A stretch of 64,000 nt of DNA from JANMZO01 sp963763135 (GTDB lineage Bacteria > Actinomycetota > Acidimicrobiia > Acidimicrobiales > JANYDT01), in assembly GCA_963763135.1 (NCBI GenBank), contig CAVXNJ010000010.1, positions 372,001 through 436,000 on the forward strand. Reading direction: 5' to 3'. A program made the position numbers and the translations under genes. Shown in pieces: positions 61,370-64,000 of this stretch. Below the pieces are notes generated by a model that was given only the letters and a program-made list of their open reading frames with translations, had not been told where the DNA came from and searched no databases. How positions within the stretch are numbered: position 1 is the stretch's first letter; every line of letters starts with the position of its first letter.

Positions 61370-63250
61370 ATGATCAAACGAACCCTTTTGGCCGTCGGTA
61401 CTATTGCTTTGGCGGTGGTGATTGCTGCTGACGCGGTAGCGGCCGCGATACCACTGCGTCCGGCACTCGCGACGCTCGCGGGGCCCTCCGCCCCGTTCGT
61501 CGAAAGAAGACTGACGGTGAGTGATCCGAGCAAAGCGTTGGCCATGAACGTCCCCCGCTCGTGGGAATCGGTGAACCTGCCGGGTCGATTCGTACGCCAC
61601 CGGTTCGCAGTGGGGGAGCTGACGACGGTGTCGAGCGCTCTCGACCAGGCTGACGCGACGTGGATTGTGGTGCCCGCGCTCAACGGCTCACGCGGGGCCG
61701 TGAGCTTTCGGTCGACCAACTATCCGAACACCTACCTGCGTCATCAATCATTTCGGGTCAAGCAGCATGAGAACGACGGCTCCGAACTGTTCCGGAACGA
61801 CGCGTCGTTCCAGGTGCGGGGCGGACTGACAGGTCAGGCACGGACGTTCAGCTTCGAAGCGACGAACGTGCCCGGTCATTTCCTCCGCCACCAGAACGGG
61901 CAGCTGTGGATCGCCAATCGCACTGCGGGCAACTCGGCATTGTTCGCCAACGACGCGACGTTCCGGCAGTCGAGCGGTTCAGGGTTCCGGACGACGGACC
62001 GGGAGATCTCGTTGGAAGCGTCCAATGTCGGGGGGCACTTCCTCCGTCACCGTCTTGCACTCGGAGAGCTGACGGCCGTCAATCCGCGCAGCAACCTCGA
62101 TCGCGCCGACGCGACCTGGATCGTGCGGCCCGCGCTCAGCGGTCATGTGGGTGCAGTCAGCTTCGAGTCGAAGAACTACCCGGGGACATTCCTGCGTCAC
62201 CAGGCATTCCGGGTTAAGCAGCATGCCGACGACGGTTCGAACAGCAACCTCTTCCGGCTCGACGCATCGTTCTTCGAACGGCCGGGGTTGGTGGGGGCTG
62301 CGACGAAGTCGTTCGAGGCGGTGAACGCACCGGGGTTTTTCATCCGCCATCAGAACTTCCAGTTCTGGATCTCCCGACGCGACAACAGTGACCTGTTCCG
62401 TAAGGACGCGTCGTTCTCGGAGCGTCCGCCGCAGTTTGTGGCCCCCGGCGACTGCACGGCCTTCTTCCGTCGTTGGCGCACCGGCATCGACAACGACGAT
62501 CTGATGAACGTCTGCGGCTGGGTGATGGGCCTCAACCAGTACTGTGAGCGCCGGGACGCCCGGCCGATGGTGTCGTGGGAAGGGAATCGCCGGTACCTGG
62601 CGTGCCAGCAGAACTGGCGGGAGAGCTCATACCTGGAGGAGTTCGAGCAGCTGGCGCTCGGCACAGCCGAACAGTTCGTCGCCGCCGCGAACGCGGCCGC
62701 TCCGTTCGTGAGCATCGCCGTGTCAGCAATTGCATGCGCCGACGGGGTCATTTTTGCCTGTGCGACGTTGGTGCTCGATATCGCGCAGCTCGCCGGTGCG
62801 ACGCCGCCGGGGATCGCTCGCGACGCCGTTGACGGGGCAGACGAAGCAGGAAAGTGTGCAGATGGAAACATCGTCGCCTGCGCACAGCTCGGCGTACGCG
62901 GCGCCCGGCTGGCCGGACTCGAGATTCCCGGGAAAGACGCCGCCGAAGTGGCCGTAAACACCCAGAAGTGCACGCAACGGGACTTTGCGGCTTGTGTTGC
63001 GCTCGGTCTGAAGGCTGCTGATGCGGCTGGCGTGCCAGTAGGCCTTGGCCGGGGCGAGATAGCCGACGCGCTCGATTGCGCTTCCGGTGACACCGCTGCC
63101 TGCGCCTCGCTGGGTGAACGGGCAGTCGCCGCCGGAACCGGGCTACCACTCGGTGGTGTCATCGGCGCGGCCGACAACGCCCGCAAATGCGCCGCTTCTG
63201 ACAACGACGCCTGCATCGCCCTCGGCAAAGCACTCGTGAGCGCCGCCTGA
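61370..63250 (+). CDS. Secreted AbfB/CBM42-like protein with five Cys-x7-Cys repeats
   Basis: A signal peptide (LLAVGTIALAVVIAADAVA) precedes a region of two CBM42/AbfB-like trefoils (about 55-190 and 195-360), shown by the returning motif of LRHxxF/FLRHQ (RFVRHRF, TYLRHQSFRVK, HFLRHQNG, HFLRHRLA, TFLRHQAFRVK, FFIRHQNFQ). CBM42 binds arabinofuranose chains. A linker (365-425) leads to five tandem units of 36-40 residues, each starting with C-x7-C (CADGVIFAC, CADGNIVAC, CTQRDFAAC, CASGDTAAC, CAASDNDAC). No catalytic domain was found. GAGGAGG before the ATG 61370 confirms the start, and can pair with CCTCC next to it. Divergent from the PadR operon. Confidence 0.8.
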   Translation: MIKRTLLAVGTIALAVVIAADAVAAAIPLRPALATLAGPSAPFVERRLTVSDPSKALAMNVPRSWESVNLPGRFVRHRFAVGELTTVSSALDQADATWIVVPALNGSRGAVSFRSTNYPNTYLRHQSFRVKQHENDGSELFRNDASFQVRGGLTGQARTFSFEATNVPGHFLRHQNGQLWIANRTAGNSALFANDATFRQSSGSGFRTTDREISLEASNVGGHFLRHRLALGELTAVNPRSNLDRADATWIVRPALSGHVGAVSFESKNYPGTFLRHQAFRVKQHADDGSNSNLFRLDASFFERPGLVGAATKSFEAVNAPGFFIRHQNFQFWISRRDNSDLFRKDASFSERPPQFVAPGDCTAFFRRWRTGIDNDDLMNVCGWVMGLNQYCERRDARPMVSWEGNRRYLACQQNWRESSYLEEFEQLALGTAEQFVAAANAAAPFVSIAVSAIACADGVIFACATLVLDIAQLAGATPPGIARDAVDGADEAGKCADGNIVACAQLGVRGARLAGLEIPGKDAAEVAVNTQKCTQRDFAACVALGLKAADAAGVPVGLGRGEIADALDCASGDTAACASLGERAVAAGTGLPLGGVIGAADNARKCAASDNDACIALGKALVSAA

Positions 63251-63272
63251 GCTGATACCGGCCACCGGAAAC

Positions 63273-63308
63273 CCTCGCCGCTGTCACGTGTGAGTGACGG
63301 CGGCGAGG
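63273..63308 (+). terminator. 15-bp hairpin after the secreted lectin gene
   Basis: CCTCGCCGCTGTCAC (63273-63287) pairs with GTGACGGCGGCGAGG (63294-63308), 14 of 15 bases, with a 6-base loop. No T-tract follows. It lies 22 bases after the stop and separates this gene from the convergent acyl-CoA dehydrogenase gene. Confidence 0.6.
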
Positions 63309-63565
63309 TCGGTCCCCCGAGGCCGCGCCGAGCGGATTCCTGATCCCTTTGCGGTTGATCTGTTCAACCCTCCGGCAACAGCTCGGCCGCGGCCTTCGCA
63401 AGCGGCCATCCAGGACCAACCCAACCACGAAAGCTGCACCCGGTCGGTTAAACCTACGACCCACCGATGCCGACCCCTATTCCCACGGCCCGGCTTCGGG
63501 ACCCGGAGACTCCAAGACATCGAACAGACGCGACAGCGCTTGATACGGGAGCGCTGTCCGCTATC
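63309..63565. other. Non-coding space between convergent genes
   Basis: I see no gene, repeat or motif that I can support between the hairpin and the stop of the acyl-CoA dehydrogenase gene. The reading frames crossing it are of the wrong composition and mostly Arg/Pro-rich. Confidence 0.5.
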
Positions 63566-64000
63566 TCACGTTGGCGCGCCCGGCTCCTTGGGCAGGCCCA
63601 GCACCCGTTCACCCACGATGTTGCGCTGCACCTGGGCCGTTCCGCCCCAGATTGTCACGGACCTCGTGGAGAGGAAATTCGTGGTCCAGCGATCGGGGTT
63701 GTACTCGTCGCCGTCGCCAACAAGCATCGAGTCGGCGCCTCGGATGTTCATGATGATCTCGGCGAAGCGCTGCGCGTACTCGCTCCAGAACATCTTGTTG
63801 ATCGAACTGGCCGGGCCCGGTTCCTTCTTGGCCAGGACCTCGCTCAACACTTTTAGCCCAGTGAAGCGCATGATCTCGACGTGACTGAAGGCCCACGCCA
63901 GTTGCTGCCGCACGATCGGGTCGCTCGTTTTGCCTGCGGCGCGGGCGAGCTCGACGGCGTTCCAGAACTGCTTGGTGAACTGCACGTGCTGGGTGGTCGC
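63566..64000 (-). CDS. Acyl-CoA dehydrogenase, C-terminal part, cut by the window edge
   Basis: The visible 144 residues are the C-terminal helical domain: QFWNAVELARAAGKTSDPIVR, HVEIMRFTGLKVLSE, SSINKMFWSEYAQRFAEI, NFLSTRSVTIWGGTAQVQRN, with the FAD/substrate motif GGTAQVQRNIVGERVLGLPKEP at the very end. GGTAQVQ is common in ACADs of steroid or side-chain degradation in actinobacteria (FadE-like), where the active enzyme is often a heterodimer. The N-terminal part lies beyond base 64000 on the minus strand. Confidence 0.93.
   Translation of the reverse strand, partial: ATTQHVQFTKQFWNAVELARAAGKTSDPIVRQQLAWAFSHVEIMRFTGLKVLSEVLAKKEPGPASSINKMFWSEYAQRFAEIIMNIRGADSMLVGDGDEYNPDRWTTNFLSTRSVTIWGGTAQVQRNIVGERVLGLPKEPGAPT

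Overview
The window is GC-rich, densely coded DNA from an actinobacterium. The Thr-rich secreted linkers, a DUF222/HNH (13E12-type) gene, SARP/AfsR-type regulators, FtsX/MacB-like exporters with a PadR repressor, and a fused biotin carboxylase/carboxyltransferase together suggest Actinomycetota, probably class Acidimicrobiia (Ilumatobacter-like). That placement is inference. No rRNA or tRNA gene, CRISPR array, insertion sequence or prophage module was recognised.

Layout: 1-3.8 kb is a coupled export operon (secreted Cys protein, long HlyD-type adaptor, ABC ATPase running off the edge) preceded by four direct CTGAAC repeats that resemble a PHO box. From 3.9 to 7.9 kb come a lipoprotein hydrolase, an acyl-CoA-dehydrogenase-like enzyme divergent from an HxlR regulator, and a secreted protein of unknown role. 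From 8 to 13.8 kb lies a translationally coupled signalling operon: a membrane STAND NTPase with WD40 repeats, a histidine kinase with a degenerate second kinase-like half, and a NarL-type response regulator. At 13.9-18.4 kb are a secreted HExxH peptidase and an ATPase-SARP regulator.

From 28.6 down to 18.4 kb all genes are on the minus strand: a RyR/TrkA-N membrane protein, a TIR-TM-WD40 receptor-like protein (split by a frameshift), then a coupled PrsW protease, S1C protease and secreted protein. This stretch, together with the STAND operon 5 kb away, is the best candidate for an undescribed membrane surveillance or immunity system. The TIR and STAND proteins appear to share the same TM-stalk-propeller half behind different cytosolic signalling domains.

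From 29 to 45.5 kb is mostly metabolic and accessory: DUF222/HNH, SMP-30, YceI, a VOC protein, a 764-residue protein with a GNRAV motif as seen in contractile-injection-system cargo, a fused acyl-CoA carboxylase, a PQQ-type sugar dehydrogenase, a nitronate monooxygenase-like enzyme, a 2OG-Fe(II) oxygenase, and hemerythrin. At 45.5-51.5 kb an AfsR-like regulator sits downstream of an ABC-2 exporter and a DUF4386 protein. At 51.7-56.6 kb are an M14 peptidase, a carboxylesterase and a GAF-GGDEF-EAL-DICT protein. At 57.3-61.1 kb is a PadR/ATPase/FtsX exporter operon with a candidate operator, followed by a secreted AbfB lectin with five C-x7-C repeats and the end of another acyl-CoA dehydrogenase.

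Caution: five genes (TIR-WD40, DUF222, SMP-30, AfsR-like, ABC-2 ATPase) are broken by single-base shifts, and every shift can be placed on a short homopolymer run. Indel errors in the assembly are the simplest explanation, so the split genes should be read as probably intact.
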